A DNA stretch of 64,000 nucleotides, taken from DASZBR01 sp035943935. GTDB taxonomy: Bacteria; Pseudomonadota; Gammaproteobacteria; DASZBR01. Shown here piece by piece: positions 42,286 to 51,696 of the stretch (its first letter is position 1; the number at the start of each line of letters is the position of its first letter). The translations under genes and the position numbers were made by a program. The notes under the pieces are model-generated. The model saw only the letters and a list, made by a program, of their open reading frames with translations. It was not told where the DNA came from and ran no database searches. The stretch spans positions 62,001-126,000 of the forward strand of contig DASZBR010000006.1 in assembly GCA_035943935.1 (NCBI GenBank), read 5' to 3'.

Positions 42286-45200
42286 TAGTCTTCACCTTTG
42301 CTAAAAACATATACATGGTTGGGATAACAAATAAAGTAAAAAAAGTGCCGAATGACATGCCACCAATAATCACCCAACCTAATTGTGTACGTGCCCCTGA
42401 TCCAGCTCCATGTGAAAGTGCTAGAGGCAGTGCGCCTAAAATCATGGCAAATGTTGTCATTAATACGGGACGTAAACGAATCGACGCGGATTCAATAATG
42501 GCACCTAATTTATCATAACCCTGTTCTTGTAATTGATTAGCAAATTCGACGATAAGAATTCCATGTTTACTGATTAAACCAACTAATGTGACCAAACCAA
42601 TTTCGGTATAGATATTTAACGTTCCGCCGGGTAATAAATGTAATGCAATCAGTGCTCCTGCAGAAGATAGCGGTACACTCATCATGACAATCAGCGGATC
42701 ACGAAAACTTTCAAATTGTGCGGCCAACACGAGAAAAATAAATAAAATGGCAAATACAAACGTCTCTTCCATGGCACCAGAGGATTGCACCATTTGACGT
42801 GATTGTCCTTCGAAATCATATTGAATATTGGGCGGTAAATTCTTTTTAGCAATACCTTCAAGATAACTCAACGCTTGACCGAGCGTGTAACCCGGCGCGA
42901 GACCCGCTGAAATTTTTGCGGCACGAACTTGTTGAAAGTGATTTAAACTTTGTGTTTCAACGGTTTGATTGATTGTCGCGATGTTGGATAACGGAATTAA
43001 TTGACCCGTTCCTGTACGAACATTTAATTGTCCTAATTGAGCGGCTGAGGATCTAAATTGTGGCATGACTTGAGGAATAATATTATAGCTTTTTCCACCC
43101 ATATTAAATTGCGCCAAGAGAGGTTGAGCCAAAGCAAGATTTAACGTGCTGTTAATTTCAGTCATGGGTATGCCCAAATCAGCAGCTTTATCACGATCCA
43201 ATTCAATGTCTACTTGTGCCGTGTCCATTTTGAGGTCGCTGTCTAAATTTAATAATTTAGGATTTTCTTTTTCTGCAATGCCAATTAATTTCTGCGCCGC
43301 ATTATTTAAATCTTGATACGACCCTGTTGTTTTTAAAACAAATTCTACGGGCGTGAATGCGTTACTGCCGGGTAACGGTGGGTCATTAAACGGAAAAGCT
43401 TTAATACCGGGAATAGCCCAGAACTGAGGAAAGAGACTTGCAATAATGTCTGATGAAGATCGTTTGCGTTCGCTCCAGGGTTTCAACACCATAAATGAAA
43501 ATGCGCTATTTTGTGCTGGTGATCCCGCATAGCCATTAATGATGCCATACCCCAACGATTCGGGAACTTTCTTATAAATGTCTTCAATTTTTTTAGTTTG
43601 CGAAATCGTATAATTTACGTTTGCATTTGTGGGGCCAGTAGCGGCACCTAAAATAACCCCTTGATCTTCTTGGGGCGCTAATTCACTGGGAAGTGTGGTA
43701 TATAAAGAATAACAACTGACGTAAATAATTCCCGCAATAATTAATACTAAACCTTTTCTATCCAAGGTTGCTTTTAATAACTCTTTGTATTTATTCATAA
43801 AGCGATTAAATATTTCATCAACTTTTTCTGGTAAGCCTTTCTTTTCAGAATGCTTTAATAATTTTGAGCACATCATGGGCGAGAGTGTCAGTGCGACAAA
43901 ACCTGAAATAATTACGGAACCTGCTAATGTAAATGCAAATTCTCTGAAGAGGGCGCCCGTTAATCCGGAAACAAATCCAATGGGTGCATAGACGGCTGCC
44001 AATGTTAATGTCATGGCAATCACTGCAAATCCAATTTCGCGTGCGCCTTTTATAGACGCATCAAATGGTGATAAGCCATCCTCTATATGCCGATGTATAT
44101 TTTCGACGACAACAATCGCATCATCGACGACTAATCCAATCGCTAATACCCAGGCGAGTAGTGTGAGAACATTAATGCTATATCCTAGCGCTAACATAAT
44201 GCTGCACACGCCAATAATAGATAGTGGTATGGTAATGATGGGAATTAAGGCATTTCGTAATGAACCTAAAAACATAAATATAACAATAATTACAAATAAC
44301 GTTGCTTCTATGATGGTTTGATAGACTTCTTTAATGGATGCGGCAATAAATTTCGAGGCATCGTACATCAGAATGGCATTTAACCCTTGCGGCAAGGAAC
44401 GCTTGACCGAAGGCATAACGTTATTCACTTCTTTGGAAATATCCAATGGATTTGCTGTCGGTTGAGGAACAACAGCAAGTACAATGGCATTTTGGCCATT
44501 AATATTCACAGAAGTACTATCATCTTCCGGACCCAGTTCGGCATATCCAATTGCATTGAGACGCACAAAATTGCCTTTATTGTCGCTTTTAATCACTAAA
44601 TTATTAAATTGTGCGGGTGTGCGTAAATCGGTTTGTGCCGTGACATCAAAAAGTTCCCACTTACTTTCTATAGTACCGGCGGCAGTTTGAATATTATTGT
44701 TCATCAAGGCCGTTGACACATCATTGGCGGTAACGCCATGAGAGGCCATGAGTTGTGGATTCAACCAAATGCGCATGGAATATAATCGTTCACCAAAAAT
44801 CAGGGCTTGCGCGACACCGGGTAGCGTTGCAATTTCGGGTTGTACGACACGGACAATATAATCCGTAATTTGTTCTGCATTTAATGTCGGGCTATAAAAA
44901 GGTATATACATCGTGGGTTGTGCGTTGGGATCTCTTTCAGCGACGATAGGATCTTGAATTTGTTTTGGCAAAAGATAACGTACCGAAGAGACGGCATTAC
45001 TGATATTTGTTACGGCTTTGTTAATGTCATAGCCCAAATTAAAAACGACTGAAATATTGCTAGAACCTGTTGAGCTCGTGGATTTTATATAATCAATTCC
45101 ATCTATTCCTGAAAGCGCATTTTCAATGGGGGTGGTGACAAACCCTTCCATGATTTGTGGGCTCGCGCCAGAAAACGTTGTGCTGATATTAATGACAGAC

Positions 45201-45325
45201 GCAGAGATTTGCGGAAATTGTCGTGTGGGCAATGACATGAATGCACGAATGCCCGTCAGTAAAATAATTAAACTTAAGACAGTGGCAAAAACAGGACGAC
45301 GAATAAAAATATCAGTGAGTTGCAT
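42269..45325 (-). CDS. RND multidrug efflux pump (HAE1/AcrB type)
   Basis: Inner-membrane proton-driven exporter of 1018 residues with 12 membrane segments. It has the typical MQLTDIFIRRPVFATV start, MYIPFYS and GVAQALIFG porter segments, the proton-relay LVVDDAIVVVENIHRH in helix 4 and GSGARTQLGWVIIGGM near the end. It works with the adaptor encoded just upstream (14-base overlap). No outer-membrane TolC partner is in the window. The start at 45325 is fixed by family alignment. Confidence 0.95.
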   Translation of the reverse strand: MQLTDIFIRRPVFATVLSLIILLTGIRAFMSLPTRQFPQISASVINISTTFSGASPQIMEGFVTTPIENALSGIDGIDYIKSTSSTGSSNISVVFNLGYDINKAVTNISNAVSSVRYLLPKQIQDPIVAERDPNAQPTMYIPFYSPTLNAEQITDYIVRVVQPEIATLPGVAQALIFGERLYSMRIWLNPQLMASHGVTANDVSTALMNNNIQTAAGTIESKWELFDVTAQTDLRTPAQFNNLVIKSDNKGNFVRLNAIGYAELGPEDDSTSVNINGQNAIVLAVVPQPTANPLDISKEVNNVMPSVKRSLPQGLNAILMYDASKFIAASIKEVYQTIIEATLFVIIVIFMFLGSLRNALIPIITIPLSIIGVCSIMLALGYSINVLTLLAWVLAIGLVVDDAIVVVENIHRHIEDGLSPFDASIKGAREIGFAVIAMTLTLAAVYAPIGFVSGLTGALFREFAFTLAGSVIISGFVALTLSPMMCSKLLKHSEKKGLPEKVDEIFNRFMNKYKELLKATLDRKGLVLIIAGIIYVSCYSLYTTLPSELAPQEDQGVILGAATGPTNANVNYTISQTKKIEDIYKKVPESLGYGIINGYAGSPAQNSAFSFMVLKPWSERKRSSSDIIASLFPQFWAIPGIKAFPFNDPPLPGSNAFTPVEFVLKTTGSYQDLNNAAQKLIGIAEKENPKLLNLDSDLKMDTAQVDIELDRDKAADLGIPMTEINSTLNLALAQPLLAQFNMGGKSYNIIPQVMPQFRSSAAQLGQLNVRTGTGQLIPLSNIATINQTVETQSLNHFQQVRAAKISAGLAPGYTLGQALSYLEGIAKKNLPPNIQYDFEGQSRQMVQSSGAMEETFVFAILFIFLVLAAQFESFRDPLIVMMSVPLSSAGALIALHLLPGGTLNIYTEIGLVTLVGLISKHGILIVEFANQLQEQGYDKLGAIIESASIRLRPVLMTTFAMILGALPLALSHGAGSGARTQLGWVIIGGMSFGTFFTLFVIPTMYMFLAKVKTNGSID

Positions 45326-46367
45326 GGACATTGGCGCCATCATGAATTTTGAGTTGGCCTTGTGTGACGACAACATCACCGTCATTCAAGCCGGATACGG
45401 CAATCATGCTTTTATTTGATTGCAATATTTTAATGGGCGTTTTGACGGCTTTGCCATTCACAACGGCATAAACATAATTTCCACTGGCGTCGTATACCAC
45501 GGCAAGTTGCGGAATACTGACCAACATTTTTTGTGCACCCGCATCAACGGTTACTTGAACAAAACTACCGGGTAATAATTTTTCATTCGGATTCGGAATA
45601 TGTGCACGAATCGCAACGGTTCGCGTGCTGACATCCACGGCGGTATCCACTGCTCTAATAGATCCTTGGAAAGTTTCACCGGGGAAACTGTCGCTCTGAA
45701 CTTTCACGGGATCGCCTGATTTAATTTGAGAGGCATTATTTTGTGGAACGGAAAAATCGACTCGCAGGGTGTCAATCGACTGTAAATTAACGAGAGACTG
45801 TCCGACATTAATATAGTCGCCGACGTTATAAAGTGTTAATCCCAATTTGCCCCCGATAGGTGCGGTAATGACATTTTGGGCGAGTTGCGCTTTTACGGCT
45901 TGAAGATTGGCTAGCGCTGATGCTTTATTTGCAAGTGCGGTATCCAGGTCTTGTTTTGAAAGTGCGCCGCGTTTAAACAGCGCAATGGCTCTATCATAAT
46001 CACCACTGTTCAGATCGGCAGTCGCTTGCGCTGCAGCAAGATTTGCTTTCAGTACGCCAGGATTAATTTCTAATAAAACATCGCCGGCTTTAACCGTATC
46101 GCCGGAATGAAAATAAATTTTGGTGACGTTACCGGCAACTTCAGATTTGAGCATAACACCTTGAACGGCATTGAGGGTTCCGCTCGCTTGAATCCGTGTT
46201 TGCCAATCTTGTGGTTTTGCCGTAGCCACAATGACATCCGTTTTCATACTTTCCATATATTCTTTTGTTTTTAATGCAACAAACCACTCCCAGCCTTTCC
46301 AAAGAGAAATGCCGAAGACGAGTAGGAGTGCAGCGAGGAGAATGAGTTTGCGTTTACGTTCTGTCAT
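45312..46367 (-). CDS. RND periplasmic adaptor (membrane fusion protein)
   Basis: A 351-residue adaptor. N-terminal membrane anchor (KLILLAALLLVFGISLW), lipoyl-like halves (GVMLKSEVAGNVTKIYF; VITAPIGGKLGLTL), a helical hairpin with AQATADLNSGDYDRAIALFKRG, and a beta-barrel with VDFSVPQNNASQI. It links the pump to the outer membrane. ATG 46367 is chosen; a TTG extension to 46403 would enter the gap shared with the divergent arginase gene. Confidence 0.92.
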   Translation of the reverse strand: MTERKRKLILLAALLLVFGISLWKGWEWFVALKTKEYMESMKTDVIVATAKPQDWQTRIQASGTLNAVQGVMLKSEVAGNVTKIYFHSGDTVKAGDVLLEINPGVLKANLAAAQATADLNSGDYDRAIALFKRGALSKQDLDTALANKASALANLQAVKAQLAQNVITAPIGGKLGLTLYNVGDYINVGQSLVNLQSIDTLRVDFSVPQNNASQIKSGDPVKVQSDSFPGETFQGSIRAVDTAVDVSTRTVAIRAHIPNPNEKLLPGSFVQVTVDAGAQKMLVSIPQLAVVYDASGNYVYAVVNGKAVKTPIKILQSNKSMIAVSGLNDGDVVVTQGQLKIHDGANVHATH

Positions 46368-46421
46368 ATAAGGTATGCTATTATCTCTCGCTATATAAGG
46401 CAAGGGAGAAGGTGGCTAAAA

Positions 46422-47270
46422 GTGAATTTAAAAAATGTCGATTTGATTGGTTATGCATGTGGTTTGGCAGCAGGAAATCCCGGGTGCGCAGAGGGTCCCG
46501 TTCAACTTCAAACGGTGTTTGATCATCTGGAATTATTATATCCCGCCCTCACAGAGTCACCCCAAGACAACTATCACCTTATTGCTGAGCTTTCTTTACG
46601 ATTAGCGCAGCGTATCGAAAAAACACTTCAGCACAAAAAGCAATTTATCGTCTTTGCGGGTGATCATTCGTGTGCCATAGGTACATGGAGTGGTGTGGCT
46701 CATGCACTTCGTGAAGAAAAAAAAGATTTTGGTTTGATTTGGATTGATGCACATTTAGATTCACATACACCTGAAACGTCTCCCTCTGGAAATATTCACG
46801 GCATGCCGGTTGCCAGTTTATTAGGACACGGAAATAAATTATTGACCTCTATTTTAAATAATCACCCTAAAATCAAACCTGAAAATATTTGTTTTATCGG
46901 CATACGTAGTTTTGAGAGGGGTGAAGAAGACTTAATCAAAAAATTAAATATTAAAACCTATTATATGCAAGAAGTAGACGAGAGAGGGTTGGATGCTGTG
47001 TTTAAAGAAGCCAAAGCAAGAATTACAAAAGATACGGAATATTATGGCGTGAGTATCGATCTCGATGGCATTGATCCGGAAGATACGCCCGGTGTAGGAA
47101 CGGCTGAACCCAATGGCATTAAAGCCGATGATCTATGTAAAGCATTAAGGGAATATTGCCAACATGATCCAAAATTATTGGGCGCCGAAATTACGGAATT
47201 TAATCCCCATTTAGATATTAATCACAAAACACAAGCTGTCATACGTCGTCTCGTTGCTGCGATATATTAG
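46422..47270 (+). CDS. rocF: Arginase
   Basis: Binuclear manganese ureohydrolase, 282 residues, making ornithine and urea from arginine. Metal motifs: AGDHSCAIG, DAHLDSH, SIDLDGIDPE, and a C-terminal GAEITEFNP. The start is GTG 46422 behind GAGAAGGTGG. It lies 18 bases before ornithine aminotransferase. Divergent from the efflux adaptor. Confidence 0.9.
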   Translation: MNLKNVDLIGYACGLAAGNPGCAEGPVQLQTVFDHLELLYPALTESPQDNYHLIAELSLRLAQRIEKTLQHKKQFIVFAGDHSCAIGTWSGVAHALREEKKDFGLIWIDAHLDSHTPETSPSGNIHGMPVASLLGHGNKLLTSILNNHPKIKPENICFIGIRSFERGEEDLIKKLNIKTYYMQEVDERGLDAVFKEAKARITKDTEYYGVSIDLDGIDPEDTPGVGTAEPNGIKADDLCKALREYCQHDPKLLGAEITEFNPHLDINHKTQAVIRRLVAAIY

Positions 47271-47288
47271 ATATTATAGGAGAATACG

Positions 47289-48476
47289 ATGAGTCCTGTT
47301 GAACTTGAAAACAAATATGGTGCACATAATTACCACCCGTTGCCTGTGATGATTACGCGCGCAGAAGGCGTGTATGTATGGGATGAGCACAATAAAAAAT
47401 ACATGGACATGATGAGCGCGTATTCCGCCATCAGTCATGGACATTGTCATCCCCGATTAGTTGCTGCGTTAACGAAACAAGCCAATACCGTGGCGGTTGT
47501 TTCACGTGCTTTCCACAGTGACAAATTAGGGCCTTTTTTACAGAAAGCCTGTGAATTAACGGGAATGCCTCGTGCATTACCCATGAATAGCGGAGCAGAA
47601 GCAGTAGAGACGGCATTGAAAGCAGCGCGTAAATGGGCTTATCGTGTTAAAAAAGTTCCTGAAAATAAAGCAGAAATTATTGCGTGTGAAAATAATTTTC
47701 ATGGTCGGACTATATCTATCGTTTCTATGTCTACTGAGGCTCAGTATAAAGACGGCTTTGGACCGTTACTTCCCGGCATTAAAATTATTCCCTTTGGAGA
47801 TAGTGCTGCGCTCGAGAAAGCAATTACGCCAAATACCGCTGCATTTATTGTCGAGCCTATTCAAGGTGAAGCAGGAATTATTGTACCGCCAGCGGGATAT
47901 TTAAAAGCGTGTGAGGCGATTTGTCGTAAGCATAATGTCTTATTAATTACCGATGAAATTCAAACCGGTTTAGGTCGCACCGGTAAATTATTGGCATCAC
48001 AACATGAAGGCGTAAAGCCAGATTGTATTACGTTGGGTAAAGCATTGGGTGGTGGATTAATGCCCGTATCTTTATTTTTATCACGAGAGGATGTCATGGA
48101 TGTCTTTACGCCGGGGGATCATGGAAGTACTTTTGGGGGTAGTCCGCTCGCTGCAGCCGTGGGACTTGAAGCCTTAAATGTCATCGTTGATGAAAAATTA
48201 GTTCAGCATGCCCATGAGATGGGTGAATATTTTATGGCTGAGCTTAAAAAAATCCACTCACCCTTAATTAAAAATATCAGGGGCAAGGGATTATTGATTG
48301 GCATTGAAATTAATCCTGGAAAGAAATCTGCTCGTGATCTTTGTTTAGAATTATTAAACTTGGGATTATTGAGCAAAGAAACGCATCACACGGTAATAAG
48401 ATTAGCTCCGCCGTTAATTATTACTAAAGCTCAAATTGATGAAGCCATTACTATGATTAAGCAGGTCATTAAATAA
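47289..48476 (+). CDS. rocD: Ornithine--oxo-acid aminotransferase
   Basis: Class III PLP aminotransferase of 395 residues: KKYMDMMSAYSAISHGHCHP, MNSGAEAVETALKAARKW, LITDEIQTGLGRTGK and PLP-Lys in TLGKALGGG. The YSAISHGHCHP block is that of ornithine delta-aminotransferases. With arginase it sends arginine to glutamate semialdehyde and so to proline or glutamate. Confidence 0.93.
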   Translation: MSPVELENKYGAHNYHPLPVMITRAEGVYVWDEHNKKYMDMMSAYSAISHGHCHPRLVAALTKQANTVAVVSRAFHSDKLGPFLQKACELTGMPRALPMNSGAEAVETALKAARKWAYRVKKVPENKAEIIACENNFHGRTISIVSMSTEAQYKDGFGPLLPGIKIIPFGDSAALEKAITPNTAAFIVEPIQGEAGIIVPPAGYLKACEAICRKHNVLLITDEIQTGLGRTGKLLASQHEGVKPDCITLGKALGGGLMPVSLFLSREDVMDVFTPGDHGSTFGGSPLAAAVGLEALNVIVDEKLVQHAHEMGEYFMAELKKIHSPLIKNIRGKGLLIGIEINPGKKSARDLCLELLNLGLLSKETHHTVIRLAPPLIITKAQIDEAITMIKQVIK

Positions 48477-48481
48477 TTAAT

Positions 48482-48625
48482 ATGCCTAAGGGTTTTAGTT
48501 TGTTAGAAGTTCTTATTGCTTTGACTATAGTATCGATTAGCTTGTTGGGTTTTGCGCAATCAGAATTAGTGGCGTTAAAATTGGAAAAGGATTTGCAGAA
48601 AGAACTTCAGAAGTCTGTTGTCTGA
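48482..48625 (+). CDS. Very short PilV/GspI-like prepilin (47 residues)
   Basis: Begins MPKGFSLLEVLIALTIVSIS: a prepilin peptidase site G|FSLLE and the hydrophobic helix of type IV pseudopilins, with the PilV-type FSLLEVLIAL. The frame ends after a short charged helix with no globular domain. The stop TGA lies one base before the palindrome at 48627, so it may be a gene truncated by insertion of that element or a naturally minimal minor pilin. A Shine-Dalgarno site is not clear. Confidence 0.5.
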   Translation: MPKGFSLLEVLIALTIVSISLLGFAQSELVALKLEKDLQKELQKSVV

Positions 48626-48626
48626 T

Positions 48627-48711
48627 CCCGGATTCCGCTGCGCTCCATCCGGGCTACTATTACTTTTAAAAGATCGCCCGTAGCCCGGATGGAGCGCAGC
48701 GGAATCCGGGA
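48627..48711. repeat. Perfect 31-bp inverted repeat (MITE- or REP-like hairpin)
   Basis: Arms 48627-48657 and 48681-48711 are exact reverse complements over 31 bases, with a 23-base A/T-rich loop. The arm core contains CGGATGGAGCGCAGCGGAAT, much richer in G/C than the surroundings. It lies between two minor-pilin genes. Similar arm sequences occur as dispersed repeats in many bacterial genomes, to my knowledge; no transposase is present. Confidence 0.85.
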
Positions 48712-48732
48712 AATAATAATCATGGGACATTA

Positions 48733-49179
48733 ATGAGACCTAATCAACATGGCTTCTCTTTATTAGAAACGCTCTTCAGCTTAGCCATCAGCCTATTTTT
48801 AATCAGCCTGATGGTTAAACTCTATGGTCTGCAAGAGATTCTCCATTACGACGTACAACAGCTGAGCACTCTCAATCGGCAAGCCATAATTACGCGCCAA
48901 ATTTTAAGTCATGCAGTAGAAAAAAATCAGGAAAAATATCTTTATATCAACAAAGATAATTTATACCTAAAAAAACCACATGATATTGCTGTCGAATTGG
49001 TATCGGGTGTCAAAAATCTCGTTATGACAAAGCATCAAGATAAAATCGATATTAAAATCACTGTTTTTATTCGAGGGAATAGTCATGAAACCAAAAGGCT
49101 TTATTCTAATAACAGCATTAATCTTCATTTTTTTGTTAAGCCTCGTTGCACTGTCGACGCTGGAAACGAGTGCGCATGA
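48733..49179 (+). CDS. PilW-like minor prepilin
   Basis: A 148-residue protein beginning MRPNQHGFSLLETLFSLAISLFLISLMV: prepilin cleavage G|FSLLE followed by the N-terminal membrane helix. The body is a short, mostly beta domain with many Lys/Asn residues; it is about half the length of typical PilW. Two cysteines occur near the C-terminus. The last 95 bases overlap the PilX-like gene. Confidence 0.7.
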   Translation: MRPNQHGFSLLETLFSLAISLFLISLMVKLYGLQEILHYDVQQLSTLNRQAIITRQILSHAVEKNQEKYLYINKDNLYLKKPHDIAVELVSGVKNLVMTKHQDKIDIKITVFIRGNSHETKRLYSNNSINLHFFVKPRCTVDAGNECA

Positions 49180-49225
49180 CGCTCGCATTCAAAAGCGCTT
49201 TTATGATATCGTACGCACTTCGTGA
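49085..49225 (+). CDS. Very short PilX-like prepilin (46 residues)
   Basis: MKPKGFILITALIFIFLLSLVALSTLETSAHDARIQKRFY resembles the N-terminus of PilX pilins (basic leader, G|F, a long hydrophobic stretch, then a Glu). It ends after 46 residues. It overlaps the PilW-like gene by 95 bases in another frame, so the assignment rests on the hydrophobic pilin signature. It may be a remnant of a normal pilX. Confidence 0.45.
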   Translation: MKPKGFILITALIFIFLLSLVALSTLETSAHDARIQKRFYDIVRTS

Positions 49226-49250
49226 GACATGGAAAAAGGATGCGTGGGCA

Positions 49251-50042
49251 ATGAAACGAGCATTGGGTTTTGTTGGATTAATCAGCGTTGGATTAGTATT
49301 AACAGGATGTGATTACAATCGCTCCAAGCCTACGTCGCAATTTCCATCAGAACAATCGTTTTATGTTCATGATCAAAGTCTCATGACGAGTGGAACCTAC
49401 CCGTTAAGTCCTTTTGATAAAGTTGTGATGTCGGGTCCAGTGACCGCGGCTTTTAAAAACAATCAAGCACAAGATGTTATTCGGGTGAATGGAAATCCTT
49501 CTTCGCTGAATGGACTTTCTGTTGTTCAACGAGGTCGTATTGTTTATGTCAGTGCAACAGCAGGCCACCCTGTAAATATTGATGTTGAATCCCAAGCGGC
49601 ACAATCACAGATACCACTCAATTTAGTCCTTTCGGGTAATACGCACACTAAAATGGAAGGCAACTTTTTAATTCAACGAATTGATGCATCGGGCAATGCG
49701 AATTTAAAACTGTATTGGTTAAATACCTCGCATTTGACCGTTAATGCGAGCGGTAATGCTAAATTATTTTTGGCCGGTGTTGTGACGCATTTGGATGTAA
49801 CAGCATCAGGCAATTCAGAAGTGAATGGTAAGTATTTACGCGTAGACGAATCTTACGTTCTGGCAAGGGATAATGCACAAGTCGGTGTCAGTGTGAAGAA
49901 AGCACTAGGTTCGCAATCGGTCGGTAACGCGAGTATTTATTATTATCGTTATCCAGAATTCGCAGGAATTTATCTTGGCGGTTCAGGTAGCGCGCTCAAT
50001 ATGAAGGGTATTTCAGGTCCGTCGAATAACCTCTTGGACTAA
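49251..50042 (+). CDS. Lipoprotein with GIN/DUF2807-type repeat domain
   Basis: A 263-residue putative lipoprotein: signal LGFVGLISVGLVLTGC with lipid Cys20. The body follows the head-GIN pattern: FDKVVMSGPVTAAFKNN near the start, then repeated SGN turns (ASGNANLKLYW, ASGNAKLFLAG, ASGNSEVNG) of a right-handed beta-helix. Such proteins are surface or periplasmic; adhesion has been suggested. The 3' end overlaps elbB by 30 bases. Confidence 0.75.
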   Translation: MKRALGFVGLISVGLVLTGCDYNRSKPTSQFPSEQSFYVHDQSLMTSGTYPLSPFDKVVMSGPVTAAFKNNQAQDVIRVNGNPSSLNGLSVVQRGRIVYVSATAGHPVNIDVESQAAQSQIPLNLVLSGNTHTKMEGNFLIQRIDASGNANLKLYWLNTSHLTVNASGNAKLFLAGVVTHLDVTASGNSEVNGKYLRVDESYVLARDNAQVGVSVKKALGSQSVGNASIYYYRYPEFAGIYLGGSGSALNMKGISGPSNNLLD

Positions 50043-50663
50043 CTTATCAATTCCAACGGATATTTCTGTAATTGATTTGCCTAACATAAAAGCGGGTGTT
50101 GTGACGACTTTGTGTTTGTCATCGACAACAATATTGGCGCAATCACACTCAGTATGTAAATTACCCATTTTTTCTAAAGCATGAGCGGTTGTTCTATCTG
50201 TCCCTATAGTCATTTTCACACCTTTGCCATAGATATGGGAAATCAAATTAGGTGCAATGCAAATAAATCCGGCGGGTTTTTTCAGTTCAGCCATTTTTTT
50301 TGCGAAGGGTAGGATATGTGAGTCAATATGACTTTTATCGCTTGCCGTACCAAAATCTGAAAGATTATTGGCGGCACCAAATCCGCCCGGAAATATGACG
50401 GCATCATAATCTGTGGGATTGGCATGGGCGATATCGATAATCTCACCACGCGCAAGTCGTGCGGATTCTACCAGGACATTACGTGTCTCGGACGATTCCT
50501 GTTTCGTTAAATGATTGGTCACTTTGCGTTGGGGAATATTAGGCGCCATGCATTGATATTTTGCACCGGCTTTTTCAATAGAAAGAAGGGTACAAACCGT
50601 CTCGTAGATTTCACTTCCATCTGAAACGCCGCATCCGGATAACACTACTGCGATGGTTTTCAT
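50013..50663 (-). CDS. elbB: ElbB-type glyoxalase of the DJ-1/PfpI family
   Basis: Class I glutamine amidotransferase-like protein of 216 residues, aligned by eye with E. coli ElbB: VVLSGCGVSDGSEIYE, NHLTKQESSETRNVLVESARLARGEI, FPGGFGAANNLS, and nucleophile Cys in GFICIAPNL. Family members show glyoxalase activity and were linked to isoprenoid synthesis. It is divergent from tsaD. Confidence 0.9.
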   Translation of the reverse strand: MKTIAVVLSGCGVSDGSEIYETVCTLLSIEKAGAKYQCMAPNIPQRKVTNHLTKQESSETRNVLVESARLARGEIIDIAHANPTDYDAVIFPGGFGAANNLSDFGTASDKSHIDSHILPFAKKMAELKKPAGFICIAPNLISHIYGKGVKMTIGTDRTTAHALEKMGNLHTECDCANIVVDDKHKVVTTPAFMLGKSITEISVGIDKLVQEVIRRT

Positions 50664-50706
50664 GCCATAATCTCCCTGATTTAATTTGATGGGGCATGAT
50701 AAAGCA

Positions 50707-51696
50707 ATGCGTGTTTTGGGTATAGAGAGCTCCTGTGACGAAACCGGTTTAGCTATCTACGATAGCGAACAGGGTTTGCTCGCGCACGGTTTATATTCCC
50801 AAACGGATATGCATGCAAAATACGGTGGTGTCGTTCCCGAATTAGCGTCACGTGATCATATTCAAAGACTCATACCCTTATTAAAGTCTGTATTAAAAAA
50901 ATCCAATTTAAATTTAAAAGATATTTCAGCCGTTGCATACACAGCAGGTCCTGGATTAATTGGCGCTTTATTAGTTGGCGCTTCGTTTGGACGAAGCTTA
51001 GCGTGGAGTTTAAATATTCCGGCAGTCGCTATCCATCACATGGAAGGCCATCTATTAGCGCCGTTATTAGAAACGCCATCACCAGAATTTCCGTTTATCG
51101 CATTATTAGTATCGGGTGGACATACGCAATTAGTTCATGTTCAAAATATAGGCCAATATAAAATTATTGGAGACACTCTTGATGATGCAGTTGGTGAAGC
51201 ATTTGATAAAGTCGCAAAATTATTGGGTTTAGATTATCCGGGTGGTGCAGCACTTTCTGCATTAGCCAAAAAGGGAAATCCTAAAGCGATTAAATTCAGT
51301 CGACCCATGACGGATAGACCTGGATTAGATTTTAGTTTTAGTGGACTTAAAACTCAGTTTTTAAATCAATTTCAACAACAAAAATATTCTCCGGAAGATT
51401 TGGCGGCGAGTTTTCAAGAGGCTGTAGTCGATACTTTAGTTATAAAATGTAAAAGGGCGCTCGAAGATAATTTTTTAAATCAGTTAGTTGTCGCGGGCGG
51501 CGTGAGTGCAAATACTTTATTACGTCAAAAACTGGACCAGTTATTACATAAATTAGATGGCAAGGTTTTTTATCCGCGACAAGAGTTCTGTACTGATAAT
51601 GGTGCGATGATTGCGTTTGCGGGTTATAAACGTTTAGCGATGGGCCAAGATGATAATTTGCAGATTAAAGCAAAGGCGCGCTGGGAGATGACTTAA
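50707..51696 (+). CDS. tsaD: tRNA N6-adenosine threonylcarbamoyltransferase
   Basis: Metal-dependent ASKHA protein making t6A37 with TsaB/C/E. Seen: RVLGIESSCDETG, HMEGHLLAPLLE with metal His residues, LVSGGHTQLV, GEAFDKVAKLLGL(D)YPGG, and VAGGVSANTLLR, then DNGAMIAFAG. Length is 329 residues with the start at 50707; ATG 50689 is an alternative. The 3' end overlaps the nuclease gene by 32 bases. Confidence 0.96.
   Translation: MRVLGIESSCDETGLAIYDSEQGLLAHGLYSQTDMHAKYGGVVPELASRDHIQRLIPLLKSVLKKSNLNLKDISAVAYTAGPGLIGALLVGASFGRSLAWSLNIPAVAIHHMEGHLLAPLLETPSPEFPFIALLVSGGHTQLVHVQNIGQYKIIGDTLDDAVGEAFDKVAKLLGLDYPGGAALSALAKKGNPKAIKFSRPMTDRPGLDFSFSGLKTQFLNQFQQQKYSPEDLAASFQEAVVDTLVIKCKRALEDNFLNQLVVAGGVSANTLLRQKLDQLLHKLDGKVFYPRQEFCTDNGAMIAFAGYKRLAMGQDDNLQIKAKARWEMT

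Noticed and set aside
48627..48711. CRISPR or attC-like recombination site
   Set aside because: Only one inverted pair exists, with no repeat-spacer series, no integrase and no cassette array.
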